A stretch of 62,936 bases of DNA from Bradyrhizobium centrolobii (GCF_001641635.1 NZ_LUUB01000055.1:1-62936); one strand, 5' to 3'. Counted from the first letter of the stretch, positions 41,078-50,597 are shown. Notes: generated by a model from the letters alone, not told the origin. A program made the numbers and translations.

Positions 41078-42700
41078 TCACCCCTTCGCCATCGCGCGGT
41101 AATCGAGCCTGCGGTGGAACCAGTACTGATAGCCGGAGATGTTCTTCTGCATCGCGACGTTGACGAAGGGCTGGTACAGCGGGATGCGGGGAATGTCGGC
41201 GTAGGCAAGATCGACGAAGCCCTTCACGTCGGTGTCGTAGGTTGCCTTGTCGCCGATGGCGGCAGCAGCGCGCGCGCCGTCGATCAGCCTGTCCATCTCC
41301 GCCGACTTGTAGCTCATGGTGTTGAAGACGGAATTGTTGCCGTGATAGCACCAGTAGAAGAAGTACTCGGGGTAATCGAGCCAGCCCGAGAACACGTTGG
41401 TGAAGAGCGGCATCTCCTTCTTGTTCAGCTCGGTGCGCCAGTTGGCGCCGGGCACCTTGTTGATGGTGGTCTTGATGCCGAGCTGGGCGAGCGACTCCTG
41501 CACCAAGACGCAGAGCGGCTCGTTGACGCCCGCAAAATTGAGGTCGAACGAGATCGTGGTCTCGAAACCGTTGGCGTAGCCGGCCTCGCCAAGCAGCGCC
41601 TTCGCCTTCTCCATGTCGGTGTTGTATTTGTGCGGCTGCGGCCAGGCGACCTCGGTGGGCTTCTCGGCCGCCGCACCGAACATGGGATTGCCGAGGCCGA
41701 ACAGCACGGCGTCCATGATCTTCTGGTATGGCATCGCGTAGGCCATCGCCTGTCGCACCTTCGGATTGTCGAACGGCGGCTTGGTCACGTTCATGCCGAT
41801 GTACTGGATGCCGTTCGAGAACGGCAGCGACACCACGTTGAGCTTGCCGTTCGCCTTCATCTCCTGGAAATCCTTGAACGGCAATTCATAGGAGATGTCG
41901 GCATCGCCGCGCTCCAGCAGCGCACGCCGGTTGCCGGCCTGCGGCACCATGCGCCAGATCACGCGCTTGATCTTCGGCAGGGGACCGCAGACCCAATCCT
42001 CGTTGCGCTCCATCACCACTTCGGTGCCCGCCGTCCACTTCGTCACCTTGTAGGCGCCGGAGCCCGCGGTCTGCTGTTTTGTATATTCGAGGCCCCAGGG
42101 ATCCTTCTCGCTCGCGTTCTTCTTCACCAGCTCGGAATTGACGACGCAGGGCACGATCACCGCGAGATCGGGAATCGTCAGCCTGTCTTTCTTCAGGAAG
42201 TCGACGCGCACGGTGTAGTCGTCGACCACGACGAACTGCTCCGGCTTCGTCAGCGAGCCCGCGCTCATCTGGAAGGTCGGAAAGCCGCCGACAGAGACCG
42301 CGCGATCGAGCGACCACTTCACGTCCTTTGCCGTGACCGGCGTGCCGTCGTGGAATTTGGCGTTCTTGCGCAGCCTGAAGGTGACCGACATGTCGTCGAT
42401 CTTCATGTCCTCGGCGAGCTCGCCCTTGAACTTGTCGCGATCGTAATAAGGCACGCCGCCGGGACCGCTCTTCATCTCGTGGCTGATCAGGCGGTCGTAG
42501 CAATTCCAGGACACCTCATAGCCAGGCACGTTGGTGCCGACGCCGTGGATATCGAGATTGTTGGGTCCGCCTTCGGAGACGATCAGCAGCGTCTCGGAGC
42601 GCGCATCGGCGTGGGCGGACGAGATCACGGAAGGCATGGCCGGAAGCGCCGCGCCAGCGGCCAATCCGGAGACGGACTTGAGGAAATCGCGGCGCTTCAT
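41078..42700 (-). CDS. Peptide-type ABC transporter binding protein (DppA/SBP family 5), Tat-exported
   Basis: The product has 540 residues from the ATG at 42700. A twin-arginine signal (MKRRDFLKS, then SGLAAGAALPAMPSVISS) predicts folded export. The mature protein has the cluster-C binding fold: LAEDMKIDDMSVTFRLRKNA, KFHDGTPVTAKDVKWSLDRA, GSGAYKVTKWTAGTEVVMER. It captures substrate for the DppBC permeases. The operon continues into atzG-atzE-atzH, so the ligand may be a ureido or amide compound and not a peptide. Ligand unknown. Confidence 0.88.
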   Translation of the reverse strand: MKRRDFLKSVSGLAAGAALPAMPSVISSAHADARSETLLIVSEGGPNNLDIHGVGTNVPGYEVSWNCYDRLISHEMKSGPGGVPYYDRDKFKGELAEDMKIDDMSVTFRLRKNAKFHDGTPVTAKDVKWSLDRAVSVGGFPTFQMSAGSLTKPEQFVVVDDYTVRVDFLKKDRLTIPDLAVIVPCVVNSELVKKNASEKDPWGLEYTKQQTAGSGAYKVTKWTAGTEVVMERNEDWVCGPLPKIKRVIWRMVPQAGNRRALLERGDADISYELPFKDFQEMKANGKLNVVSLPFSNGIQYIGMNVTKPPFDNPKVRQAMAYAMPYQKIMDAVLFGLGNPMFGAAAEKPTEVAWPQPHKYNTDMEKAKALLGEAGYANGFETTISFDLNFAGVNEPLCVLVQESLAQLGIKTTINKVPGANWRTELNKKEMPLFTNVFSGWLDYPEYFFYWCYHGNNSVFNTMSYKSAEMDRLIDGARAAAAIGDKATYDTDVKGFVDLAYADIPRIPLYQPFVNVAMQKNISGYQYWFHRRLDYRAMAKG

Positions 42701-43038
42701 GCAATGGCTCCAACACAAACGTTTCTGGTTGGAGCTGGCATCGCAAGGTTCGTGCCAAGACGAATATTGACGATAACAACGTGAAAATTTGATGGATTTT
42801 CCGATTTTGCGACGCCGTGACCGAAGCCTCGCCCGGGCGCCATTGCATACAAAGAGGATAAATTGCTCAATAAATAAGCTTAGCGAAATATGAGCCCGCC
42901 CAATAAGTAACACCTTGTCATTCCGGGGCGATGCGTAGCATCGAACCCGGAATCCATCCGGCCGCAGAACGCATGGGAAAATGGATTCCGGGCTCGCCGC
43001 TTCGCGGCGCCCCGGAATGACGGAGAGAGAGGGGGTAC
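42701..43038. other. 338-bp intergenic region with operon promoter and repeat
   Basis: The AT-rich part next to 42701 (about 42760-42910) should contain the promoter of the transporter-atz operon, but no motif is convincing. The other part is the palindromic repeat at 42917-43021. Confidence 0.45.
42917..43021. repeat. Palindromic repeat (GTCATTCCGGGG family)
   Basis: It starts GTCATTCCGGGGCGATGCG and ends GCGCCCCGGAATGAC, with AACCCGGAATCCAT and ATGGATTCCGGGCTCG inner arms. A relative with extra nested hairpins is at 58369-58527. Confidence 0.85.
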
Positions 43039-43998
43039 TTACCCCGGCCAGATCAAATCCTGCAACTCGACGAGATCGTTCGCCTTCTCCTGCCAGCCCT
43101 CGATGCAGATGTGGCTGTTCAGATCGCTGGCGCGATGCAGCAGCATCAGCGCCATCAGCCGGCGCTTGAGCGCGAAGTCGAGCTTTGAGTAGCCGAAACC
43201 TTCGAGCAGGCTGCGGACCCGGCCCGGCCGGCCCGCCGCCATGAAGGCGCTGGGGCCGAGCAGGTCGTAGTCGCGCCATCCCATCAGCACGTCGCCGAAA
43301 TCGAACAGGCCGCCCAGCGACCATTCACCGTCATGGCAGGCGAGCAGAAAATTCTCCGGAATGTATTCGCCGATCAGAATCACCGGCGGTGCATCCATCG
43401 GGATGAGCTCGGCCGCTTCGCGCAGGAGCTCGTCGAGGCCAGCGAGAAATTTCGGCGCAAGGCCGAGACGTTCATGCCTGCTACGGCAGCCCTGCATCTG
43501 CCTGCGCATGAATTCGTCCCAGCGCGGCTCGATTCTCCCGAGCGACCCGAGAGGAGCGCGCTGCACGGCCGCGATGGTCTCGCCGATCTGGCGCAGCACG
43601 CGCTCCTTCTGCGCTTCCGATAGAAGCGGCCACACCTCCGAGCCGAGCGTGCCGGAAAGACGCGTGATGATCAGATAGGGCCAGCCGTCGCGCTCACCTT
43701 CCGCGACGATCTCCGGGATCGGCAGGTGAAGACGGCCTGCAAGCTGCGTCAGCGAGCCGCGCTCGGAGACGAATTGCGCGCGCAACAGCGGCGGGAAGAT
43801 CTTCAGGATCAGCCGGTCGTCGAGCCCGACGACGAGATTGGTGCCGGTCGGGAAAACCTGCGGCGAGCGGCTGTCGAAGCCATGGCCGCGGGCGATGTCG
43901 AGCGCGATCGGCAGCCATCGCGGCGGATCGGAGCGCCAGGCGCGAAAGCTTTGCGCATCGGCGAAAGCCGGCAACTCTTGCGGTGTAACGTTGGTCAT
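43039..43998 (-). CDS. Aminoglycoside phosphotransferase-fold protein with altered catalytic loop
   Basis: The product has 319 residues from the ATG at 43998. A kinase-like N-lobe (TNLVVGLDDRLILKIFPP) is followed by the C-lobe. Where active APH/choline-kinase enzymes read H-G-D-x-H-x-x-N, this protein reads ILIGEYIPENFLL, so Glu211 stands in for the catalytic Asp; N216 and the metal Asp D233 (LFDFGDV) are kept. A few subfamilies carry such GEY motifs. Substrate unknown; true antibiotic resistance is not implied. It is a stand-alone gene between repeats. Confidence 0.75.
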   Translation of the reverse strand: MTNVTPQELPAFADAQSFRAWRSDPPRWLPIALDIARGHGFDSRSPQVFPTGTNLVVGLDDRLILKIFPPLLRAQFVSERGSLTQLAGRLHLPIPEIVAEGERDGWPYLIITRLSGTLGSEVWPLLSEAQKERVLRQIGETIAAVQRAPLGSLGRIEPRWDEFMRRQMQGCRSRHERLGLAPKFLAGLDELLREAAELIPMDAPPVILIGEYIPENFLLACHDGEWSLGGLFDFGDVLMGWRDYDLLGPSAFMAAGRPGRVRSLLEGFGYSKLDFALKRRLMALMLLHRASDLNSHICIEGWQEKANDLVELQDLIWPG

Positions 43999-44077
43999 CT
44001 GCGCTCGCAATCGGCAGGCCGCATCCAAAGCAGAATCTGTTTTTGTTGCTTCAGGGCAAGCCGAGAACGTAGGTCCA

Positions 44078-44197
44078 CCTCTCCCGCTTGCGGGGGAGGT
44101 CGGCGCGAGGCGCCGGGTGGGGGCTCTCACCATACGGGGAGTGTCTCCATCGCGGAAGCACCCCCACCCCAGCCCTCCCCCGCAAGCGGGAGAGGGA
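44078..44197. repeat. Palindromic repeat (CTCCCGCTTGCGGGGGAGG family)
   Basis: The arms are CCTCTCCCGCTTGCGGG and CCCGCAAGCGGGAGAGGG, with GGTGGGGGCTC and CACCCCCACCCC words inside. It belongs to the group of 38626-38730. It lies between the phosphotransferase and UgpB-like genes. Confidence 0.8.
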
Positions 44198-44241
44198 GCG
44201 CACCTCATTCGCGAATGCAGGCAGACCTAATCTCACCAGTT

Positions 44242-45567
44242 CTACCGGTCCGGGCTTGCGCGCTCGAACTGGCGCAGGAGCTTGTTGCCGCGCTCGACCG
44301 CGGAATCGAGCGCGGCCTGGGCACCCTTCTTGCCGGCAAAGGCCTGCTCCAGCTCGTCCTCGATCGCGCCGCGGATCAGCACGAAGGAGCCGAGCCGGAT
44401 GCCCTTGGAGTTGTCCGTCGGCGGATGCAGCGTGATCTCCTCGAACGAGATCGCGGAGCCCGGGTTGCGCTCATAAAAACCCTGCGCGCGCGTCAGCTCG
44501 AAGGCGGCGCGGGTGATCGGCAGATAGCCGGTGTTCTGGTGCCAGGCCGCCTGCACGCCGGGCTGCGACAGGTAGGCGAAGAACCTCGCCACGCCCTTGT
44601 ATTCATCGCGCGGGCGATCGCGCAGCACCCACAGCGTGGCGCCGCCGATGATCGAGTTCTGCGGCGCGTCCTTCACGTCCGGCCAATACGGCATCATGCC
44701 GTAGCCGATCTCGAACTTCGAATTCGCCTTGATGTCGGCGCGCGTTGCCGAGGAGCCGATGAAGATGCCGCATTCGCCGTTCTGGAAACGCGGCTCGGCC
44801 GACTGCCCGCGGCCGCTATAGTCGAACACCTTGTCCTTCTGCCATTCGGCAAGCTGGGCGACGTGACGCACCAGGGTTGCGTTGTTGATGGTCAATTCCG
44901 CGTCCAGCCCGGCAAAGCCGTTGGTGCGGGTCGCGAGCGGAAGGTTGTGAAAGGCGGAAAAATTCTCGACATGGATCCAGGACGGCCAGGACGTGGTGAA
45001 GCCACACACGGCTCCGCGCGCGCGCAGGCGTTTTGCAGCAAGCCCCAGCTCGGGCCATGTCTTCGGCGGCTTCTCCGGATCGAGCCCCGCATCGCGGAAC
45101 ATGGTCTTGTTATAATAGAGGATCGGCGTCGACGCATTGAACGGGAACGACAACAGATTGCCGGTGGCATCGGTATAGTAGCCGGAGACCGCGGGAAGGT
45201 AGGCATCGGGCGAGAACGGCTCGTTGAGGTCGCGCATCAGGCTGAACACCGGATAGATCGCGCCCTTCGCCGCGGTCATGGTGGCGGTCGCGACCTCGTT
45301 GACCTGGACGATCGCGGGCTGGCCGCGCGAGCGGAAGGCGAAGATCGCCGCGGTCACGGTCTCGGTGTAGTTGCCCTTGTAGCTCGGCACGATCCGGTAG
45401 TCGGACTGCGAGGCGTTGAAATCAGAGGTCAGCTTCTCCAACTGCCGGCCGAGCTCGCCGGACATGGCGTGCCACAGCGCGATGTCGGTGGCGGCGCGTG
45501 CCGGAGAGGTCGAGGCAAGCACCGCTGTGGCGGCGGCGACCTGCAAGAGGCGCGAAGCTCGAATCAC
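44242..45567 (-). CDS. Orphan UgpB-like ABC binding protein
   Basis: The product has 441 residues. A signal peptide (MIRASRLLQVAAATAVLAST, cleavage near ARA) precedes ATDIALWHAMSGELGRQLEK. This and VPSYKGNYTETVTAAIFAFR, PAIVQVNEVATATMTAAKGA and FPFNASTPILYYNKTMFRDA match the sn-glycerol-3-phosphate binding protein UgpB. Ugp systems import glycerol-3-phosphate or glycerophosphodiesters under phosphate limitation. No ugpA, ugpE or ugpC gene is in the window, so either the rest is elsewhere or it serves another system. Confidence 0.85.
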   Translation of the reverse strand: MIRASRLLQVAAATAVLASTSPARAATDIALWHAMSGELGRQLEKLTSDFNASQSDYRIVPSYKGNYTETVTAAIFAFRSRGQPAIVQVNEVATATMTAAKGAIYPVFSLMRDLNEPFSPDAYLPAVSGYYTDATGNLLSFPFNASTPILYYNKTMFRDAGLDPEKPPKTWPELGLAAKRLRARGAVCGFTTSWPSWIHVENFSAFHNLPLATRTNGFAGLDAELTINNATLVRHVAQLAEWQKDKVFDYSGRGQSAEPRFQNGECGIFIGSSATRADIKANSKFEIGYGMMPYWPDVKDAPQNSIIGGATLWVLRDRPRDEYKGVARFFAYLSQPGVQAAWHQNTGYLPITRAAFELTRAQGFYERNPGSAISFEEITLHPPTDNSKGIRLGSFVLIRGAIEDELEQAFAGKKGAQAALDSAVERGNKLLRQFERASPDR

Positions 45568-45777
45568 GATCGCTCATCCCGTCGGTTGCGAACAAAAAGG
45601 CGGCTGTCGTTCGCTCGTGCTTAAGGCCCTGCATCTCCGGTTTCAACCGGGAATAAAGACCGCTCGCACCGCACAATCGGCCGCCGGCTCGGGCCGGGAT
45701 AGCCTTCCCTTGACCATCTGCTAGATTGCATTGAACCTTTTCGTCCCGCCATAGACTCCATCACTGAGGGGTTGAGT

Positions 45778-46773
45778 GTGCCAGTGTTGAACCGTGCCGA
45801 ACTCTCGCGGACCGGGGTGGTACTCGTCGTGCTCTTGTTCGCGATGTGCGCGACGGGGGCGTTTGCGCGTGAATTTCGCGCCGCCGACACCCAGTCCGAG
45901 GATTATCCGACCGTCCAGGCGTTGCGTTACATGGGCGCCCTGATCGCTGAGCGCACCGGCGGCCGGCACGAGATCAAGGTGTTTCACTCCCGCCAGTTCG
46001 GCGAGGAGAAGGAGACGATCGAGCAGACCCGGGCCGGCGCGATCGACCTCAACCGGACCAACGTGGCACTGATCGGCAACTTCGTCCCGGCGATGAACGT
46101 GCTCGCCATGCCATTCCTGTTCCGCTCCATCGAGCACATGCAGAAGGTGCTGGACGGGCCGATCGGCAGCGAGATCCTTGACAGCTTCGAGCCCTACGGC
46201 TTCGTTGGTCTGGCCTTCTACGATTCCGGCGCACGGTCGATCTACAACGGCGTCCGGCCGGTGAAGAGCGTGGCCGACCTCAAGAGCTTGAGGATCCGGG
46301 TGCAGCAGTCGGAGTTGATGAGCGAGATGATCCGCTCGCTCGGCGCGGAGCCGGTCGAGCTGCCCTATGGGCAGGTGCTCACGGGGCTTGCGATTCATCT
46401 GATCGACGACGCAGAGAACAACTCGCCCTCTTTCGTGACGACGGACCATTACAAATATGCCGGCTACTATACGCTCACCGAACACACCATGAGCCCGGAG
46501 GTGCTGGTGATCTCGCTCAAGGCCTGGCAAAGCCTGTCGGCGGACGACCGCAAGACCTTCAAGGAGGCCGCGCTGCGCTCCAGCCATTTCATGCGCGAGA
46601 AGTGGCGCGACCTCGAGGAGCAGTCGCAGCACAAAGCGGAGGCCGCCGGCGTCACCATCGTCAGGGACGTCGACCGCAGGCGGTTCGAAGACGCGATGGC
46701 TCCGATCTACGCCAAGGCCGCGCGCGATCCCGCCGCGGCCGCGCTGATCGAACGCATTCGCAAGGTGGAGTGA
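45778..46773 (+). CDS. TRAP-type periplasmic binding protein (DctP-like), probably a sensor partner
   Basis: The product has 331 residues from the GTG at 45778, seven bases after GAGGGG; a TTG at 45772 is the alternative. A signal peptide (RTGVVLVVLLFAMCATGAFA) precedes the DctP fold. The conserved ligand arginine is in LKSLRIRVQQSE, and the family motif is ELPYGQVLTGL followed by IDDAENNSPSF. TRAP binding proteins usually carry C4-dicarboxylates or other organic acids. No DctQ or DctM membrane gene follows; a histidine kinase starts six bases downstream. It most likely presents ligand to that kinase. Confidence 0.88.
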   Translation: MPVLNRAELSRTGVVLVVLLFAMCATGAFAREFRAADTQSEDYPTVQALRYMGALIAERTGGRHEIKVFHSRQFGEEKETIEQTRAGAIDLNRTNVALIGNFVPAMNVLAMPFLFRSIEHMQKVLDGPIGSEILDSFEPYGFVGLAFYDSGARSIYNGVRPVKSVADLKSLRIRVQQSELMSEMIRSLGAEPVELPYGQVLTGLAIHLIDDAENNSPSFVTTDHYKYAGYYTLTEHTMSPEVLVISLKAWQSLSADDRKTFKEAALRSSHFMREKWRDLEEQSQHKAEAAGVTIVRDVDRRRFEDAMAPIYAKAARDPAAAALIERIRKVE

Positions 46774-46779
46774 GGTTCG

Positions 46780-48858
46780 TTGACTGCGCCAGGACACAGC
46801 GAGCTCGCAGACAGGCTGCCCGGCCGGGTCGGGCGGCTGCGCGCACGCCTGGTCGGCGTCTTGCGGGCGGTGCCGATCCGCTGGCGCATCCTGTCGATCG
46901 CCGCGCTGAACTCCGCCGTGGTGGTGGTGCTGGTGGGCCTGATCTGGAACGGCTCGCAGGTGCTGAGCTCGGCCTGGGACGACGTGCGCCAGGTGCGCGA
47001 GTCCGATAAGATCCTGGCGCTGCTCGAAAGCGAGACCGGGCGCCTGCAGAACCTGATCCACCGCTACATCAACCAGCCGAGCCCGGACCTGTTCGCCGAA
47101 ATCCTCCTGCTGCGCGAGGCCGTGCTGGGCACACTGACCAACCGCGCCGCCAAGGACCCGATGCTGGCCGGCTCGGTCGAGGAGCTGGAGCGCACCACCG
47201 AGCGCTTCCTCAACGGCTTCGGCGAGCTGCGCAGCGTGCAGGCGACCATCGCCAAAACCTATGAGGAGCAGGTGCAAGGCCCGGCCAAGGACATGGCGGG
47301 CCTCTATTCCATCATCGAGGGCGCCACCGGCCACCGCGACGCACTGATCTGGCCTTCGCTCGGCAAATCCCGCGAGGCCTTCACGGCCATGCTGGTCGCG
47401 GCGAATTCCTACTATTTGTCGCTGTCGCCCGGCGCGGCCGAGGACGCGCGCCACAACACCGAGACGATCGAGACGACCATTCCGGTCATGCTCGATCTCG
47501 CCGACAACGATCTCCAGCGCATGGCGCTGCAACGGCTCGCGACCCGCACCGCCGCGCTGCGCGAGGGCTTTGCAAAACTCTCCGAGCAGCTCACCAGCCG
47601 CACCGAGCTGTTGCGCAACACCATCGACGCCAGCCAGGCCGAGGCGATCGGCGCCATCGACGATCTCTCGACCAAGATGCGCCAGCGCGAGCAGAAGGCG
47701 CAGGAGACGTTCGACCGCACGCTGTCGGACATTTCGCGGCGGGTGCTGTCGATCGCCGTGATCTTCCTCGGCATCATCCTGAGCGTCGGCGTGCTGATCG
47801 CGCTGTCGATCCGGCTGCCGCTCCAGCAGATCATGGCGGCGATGCGCGCGATCACGATGGGCGATCTCGATCGCGAAGTGCAGGGCATCAAGGCGCGCGA
47901 CGAGGTCGGCGCCATGGCGCGCGCGGTGGAGGTGTTCCGCGAGAACGCGATCGCCAAGCGCAAGGCCGAGGACGAGCTGCGCGCGTCCAAGGAGAAGGCC
48001 GAGAGCGCGCTGCTCGAGCTCAATACCGCACAGCAGAACCTGATCGATGCCGAACGGCTCGCCGCGCTCGGCGGGCTCGTCGCCGGCGTCGCTCACGAGG
48101 TCAACAATCCGATCGGCATCAGCCTGACGGTTGCTTCCAGTTTTGCCCGGCGCAGCGAGATCTTCGAGGCGCAGCTGAAGGGCGACGGCGGCCTGCGCCG
48201 CTCGCAGCTCGAAGAGTTCGTGCAGGCCTCGCGCGACGCCTCGCAGCAGCTCGTCGCCAACCTCCAGCGTGCCGGCGAGCTGATCCAGTCATTCAAGCAG
48301 GTCGCAGTCGACCGCTCCCATGCCGAGCGGCGGCAGTTCTCATTGAGCGAAGCAACCGACCAGATCATCGCGAGTCTGCGCCCCGTCCTGAAGCGCTCGC
48401 CGATCACGCTCCAGGTCGATGTGCCCGAGGGGCTGCTGCTCGACGGCTATCCCGGCTCCTACGGCCAGATCCTGACCAACCTCTTCCTCAACGCCGCCAA
48501 CCACGCCTTCGCCGACGGCCGCGCCGGCACGATCTCGATCTCGGCACGGCCGCGCGGGTCCGACGACATCGAGATCATCTTCGCCGATGACGGGGCCGGC
48601 ATGACGCCCGACGTGCAGCGCCAGGCCTTTGACCCTTTCTTTACCACCCGGCGCAATGAAGGCGGCACGGGCCTTGGCCTGCATATCGTCTATAACCTGG
48701 TCACCCAGCAGCTCGGCGGGCGGATGATGCTGGAATCCAAGCCGGGACAAGGCACTACTTTTCGGATTATCATGCCGCGGGTCGCCAAGGGCGGCGCGCA
48801 AAGCACAGAGACTGACGGGACTTCTCAATGGCCGAACAGGACGATGTCCTCCACCTGA
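46780..48858 (+). CDS. Membrane sensor histidine kinase with large periplasmic domain
   Basis: The product has 692 residues from a TTG after GGAGTGAGG. A first span lies at about 37-57 (ILSIAALNSAVVVVLVGLIW), followed by a helical periplasmic domain of some 260 residues. A second span near 320-345 (RVLSIAVIFLGIILSVGVLI) leads to a HAMP domain (LPLQQIMAAMRAITMGDLDR). The phospho-acceptor is H439 in GGLVAGVAHEVNNPIG; ATP-lid motifs are TNLFLNAANHA, DDGAGM and GGTGLGL. The architecture fits sensing through a partner binding protein, here the preceding TRAP-type gene. Its last 31 bases overlap the next gene. Confidence 0.9.
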   Translation: MTAPGHSELADRLPGRVGRLRARLVGVLRAVPIRWRILSIAALNSAVVVVLVGLIWNGSQVLSSAWDDVRQVRESDKILALLESETGRLQNLIHRYINQPSPDLFAEILLLREAVLGTLTNRAAKDPMLAGSVEELERTTERFLNGFGELRSVQATIAKTYEEQVQGPAKDMAGLYSIIEGATGHRDALIWPSLGKSREAFTAMLVAANSYYLSLSPGAAEDARHNTETIETTIPVMLDLADNDLQRMALQRLATRTAALREGFAKLSEQLTSRTELLRNTIDASQAEAIGAIDDLSTKMRQREQKAQETFDRTLSDISRRVLSIAVIFLGIILSVGVLIALSIRLPLQQIMAAMRAITMGDLDREVQGIKARDEVGAMARAVEVFRENAIAKRKAEDELRASKEKAESALLELNTAQQNLIDAERLAALGGLVAGVAHEVNNPIGISLTVASSFARRSEIFEAQLKGDGGLRRSQLEEFVQASRDASQQLVANLQRAGELIQSFKQVAVDRSHAERRQFSLSEATDQIIASLRPVLKRSPITLQVDVPEGLLLDGYPGSYGQILTNLFLNAANHAFADGRAGTISISARPRGSDDIEIIFADDGAGMTPDVQRQAFDPFFTTRRNEGGTGLGLHIVYNLVTQQLGGRMMLESKPGQGTTFRIIMPRVAKGGAQSTETDGTSQWPNRTMSST

Positions 48859-50573
48859 TCGACGATACCGGTACCGCGTCGGAGGATACCAGCTCCCGCA
48901 AATGGAAGATCGCCGTCATCGACGACGATCCGGCCGTGCATGACGGCACCCGCTTCGCGCTGTCCGACTACAGCCTCAACGGCCAGAACCTGGAGATCCT
49001 CTCCGCCTATTCCGCGGCGGAGGGTCGCAAGCTGATGGCCCAGCACCACGACATCGCCGCCGTGCTGCTCGACGTCATCATGGAGACCGATGTCGCCGGC
49101 CTCGAGCTCGTCGAATTCATCCGCAACGAAATCCGCAACGAGACCGTGCGTATCATCCTGCGCACCGGCCAGCCCGGCCAGGCGCCCGAGCGGCGCGTGA
49201 TCGTGCAGTACGACATCAACGACTACAAGGCCAAGACCGAGCTCACCGCCGACAAGCTGTTCACCTCGCTGACCGCGGCGCTGCGCTCCTATCAGCAGCT
49301 CGAGCGCATGGTGCAGACGCGGCGAGGGCTCGAGATCATCATCGATGCGGCCTCGACGCTCTACGACTTCAAGTCGATGCAGCGACTCGCCGAGGGCGTG
49401 CTGACCCAGCTCGCCTCGCTGCTCAATGTCGATTGCGCCGGAATATTGGTCCTGCGCGACAATGGCGGATCGGATGCCGAGCTTTCGGTGCTCGCCGGCA
49501 GCGGCTGCTACAGCCGCTTCATCGGCACGACCTCGTCGAAGGCGCTCGACCCCGATCTACGCGAGCTGGTGGAGGCCGCGTTCCAGCGCCGCAAGAACGA
49601 ATTCGCCGACCATCGCAGCGTGATCTATTTGCGCACCGGCAGCGGCCGCGAGGTCGTGGTACTGCTCCAGGCCGAGCGTGAGCTGTCCGAAACCGACCGC
49701 TCGCTGGTCGAGATCTTCTCGAGCCGGCTCTCGATCGCCTTCGACAATGTGATCCTCTACCAACAGCTCCAGGACGCCAACACGCAGCTCGAGGACCGCG
49801 TCGCCCAGCGCACCCGCGCGCTGATGCAGGCCAACCGCCGCCTGTCCGCGCAATGGCTGCGGCTGCAGCGCGCCAACGGCTTCAAGAACGAGATTCTTGG
49901 CACGGTCGCGCACGATCTGAAAAATCCGCTTGGCGTGATCCTCGGCCGCACCGAGATGCTGAAGGAGCTGATCTCGACCGGTGCGTCGGAAGGCGGCGTC
50001 ATCGCCCAGGTCGACCACATTCGCGACGCCACCAAGCGGCTGACCACGATGGTCGATCATCTGATCTCGGACGCGATGGCCGATGCCTTCGACATCACCA
50101 TCCGCCGCGAGCCGGTCGATGTCGCCGCGCTGGTCCAGGAGGTCGCCGACGCCAACCAGCCGCTCGCGGTCAACAAGCAGCAGACGATCAGCGTCGCGGC
50201 GCCGCCGAACATCGTCACCATGTGCGACACCGACCGCATCCGCGAGGCGATCGACAACCTGATCAGCAATGCGATCAAATACAGCCCGATCGGCGGCCAG
50301 ATCGCCGTGGCGGTCAGCCATGAGGGCAACGACACCATCATCCGCGTCACCGACGAGGGCGCGGGCCTCTCGCCGGAGGATCTCGGCCGCCTGTTCGGCC
50401 GGTTCCAGCGGCTTTCGGCCAAGCCGACCGCGGGCGAGAGCTCGACGGGGCTTGGGCTTTCCATCGTCAAGCGTATTATCGACATGCATGGCGGCGAGGT
50501 GACCGCCGAGAGCGACGGCCCCGGCAAGGGGTCGACCTTCACCATCACGCTGCCCGCGACCGAAATGCCCTGA
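48828..50573 (+). CDS. Hybrid receiver-DUF3369-histidine kinase
   Basis: The product has 581 residues, with no membrane span. A receiver domain opens the protein (IAVIDDDPAVHDG; phospho-acceptor D82 in AVLLDVIMET). The middle part (DFKSMQRLAEGVLTQLASLL onward) is a DUF3369/GAF-like domain, then a coiled coil (QLEDRVAQRTRALMQANRRL). The kinase core has H362 in GTVAHDLKNPLG and motifs DNLISNAIKYS, DEGAGL and STGLGLSIV. It probably receives phosphate from the upstream kinase and passes it on. Overlap with that gene shows coupled translation. Confidence 0.9.
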   Translation: MAEQDDVLHLIDDTGTASEDTSSRKWKIAVIDDDPAVHDGTRFALSDYSLNGQNLEILSAYSAAEGRKLMAQHHDIAAVLLDVIMETDVAGLELVEFIRNEIRNETVRIILRTGQPGQAPERRVIVQYDINDYKAKTELTADKLFTSLTAALRSYQQLERMVQTRRGLEIIIDAASTLYDFKSMQRLAEGVLTQLASLLNVDCAGILVLRDNGGSDAELSVLAGSGCYSRFIGTTSSKALDPDLRELVEAAFQRRKNEFADHRSVIYLRTGSGREVVVLLQAERELSETDRSLVEIFSSRLSIAFDNVILYQQLQDANTQLEDRVAQRTRALMQANRRLSAQWLRLQRANGFKNEILGTVAHDLKNPLGVILGRTEMLKELISTGASEGGVIAQVDHIRDATKRLTTMVDHLISDAMADAFDITIRREPVDVAALVQEVADANQPLAVNKQQTISVAAPPNIVTMCDTDRIREAIDNLISNAIKYSPIGGQIAVAVSHEGNDTIIRVTDEGAGLSPEDLGRLFGRFQRLSAKPTAGESSTGLGLSIVKRIIDMHGGEVTAESDGPGKGSTFTITLPATEMP

Positions 50574-50597
50574 TCCCAGTGCCAAGATCTGAGTGAT

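Noticed and set aside
42701..43324. 208-residue N-terminal extension of the DppA-like frame
   Set aside because: It would read through a palindromic repeat and place the twin-arginine signal internally.
43039..43998. Reading the phosphotransferase-fold gene as an aminoglycoside resistance determinant
   Set aside because: The catalytic loop is altered and there is no mobile-element context, so resistance cannot be supported.
45721..48096. A 791-residue open frame on the minus strand opposite the TRAP binding protein and sensor kinase
   Set aside because: It is antisense to two clear genes, is rich in Arg, His, Leu and Gly as expected from GC-rich shadow frames, and shows no domain.
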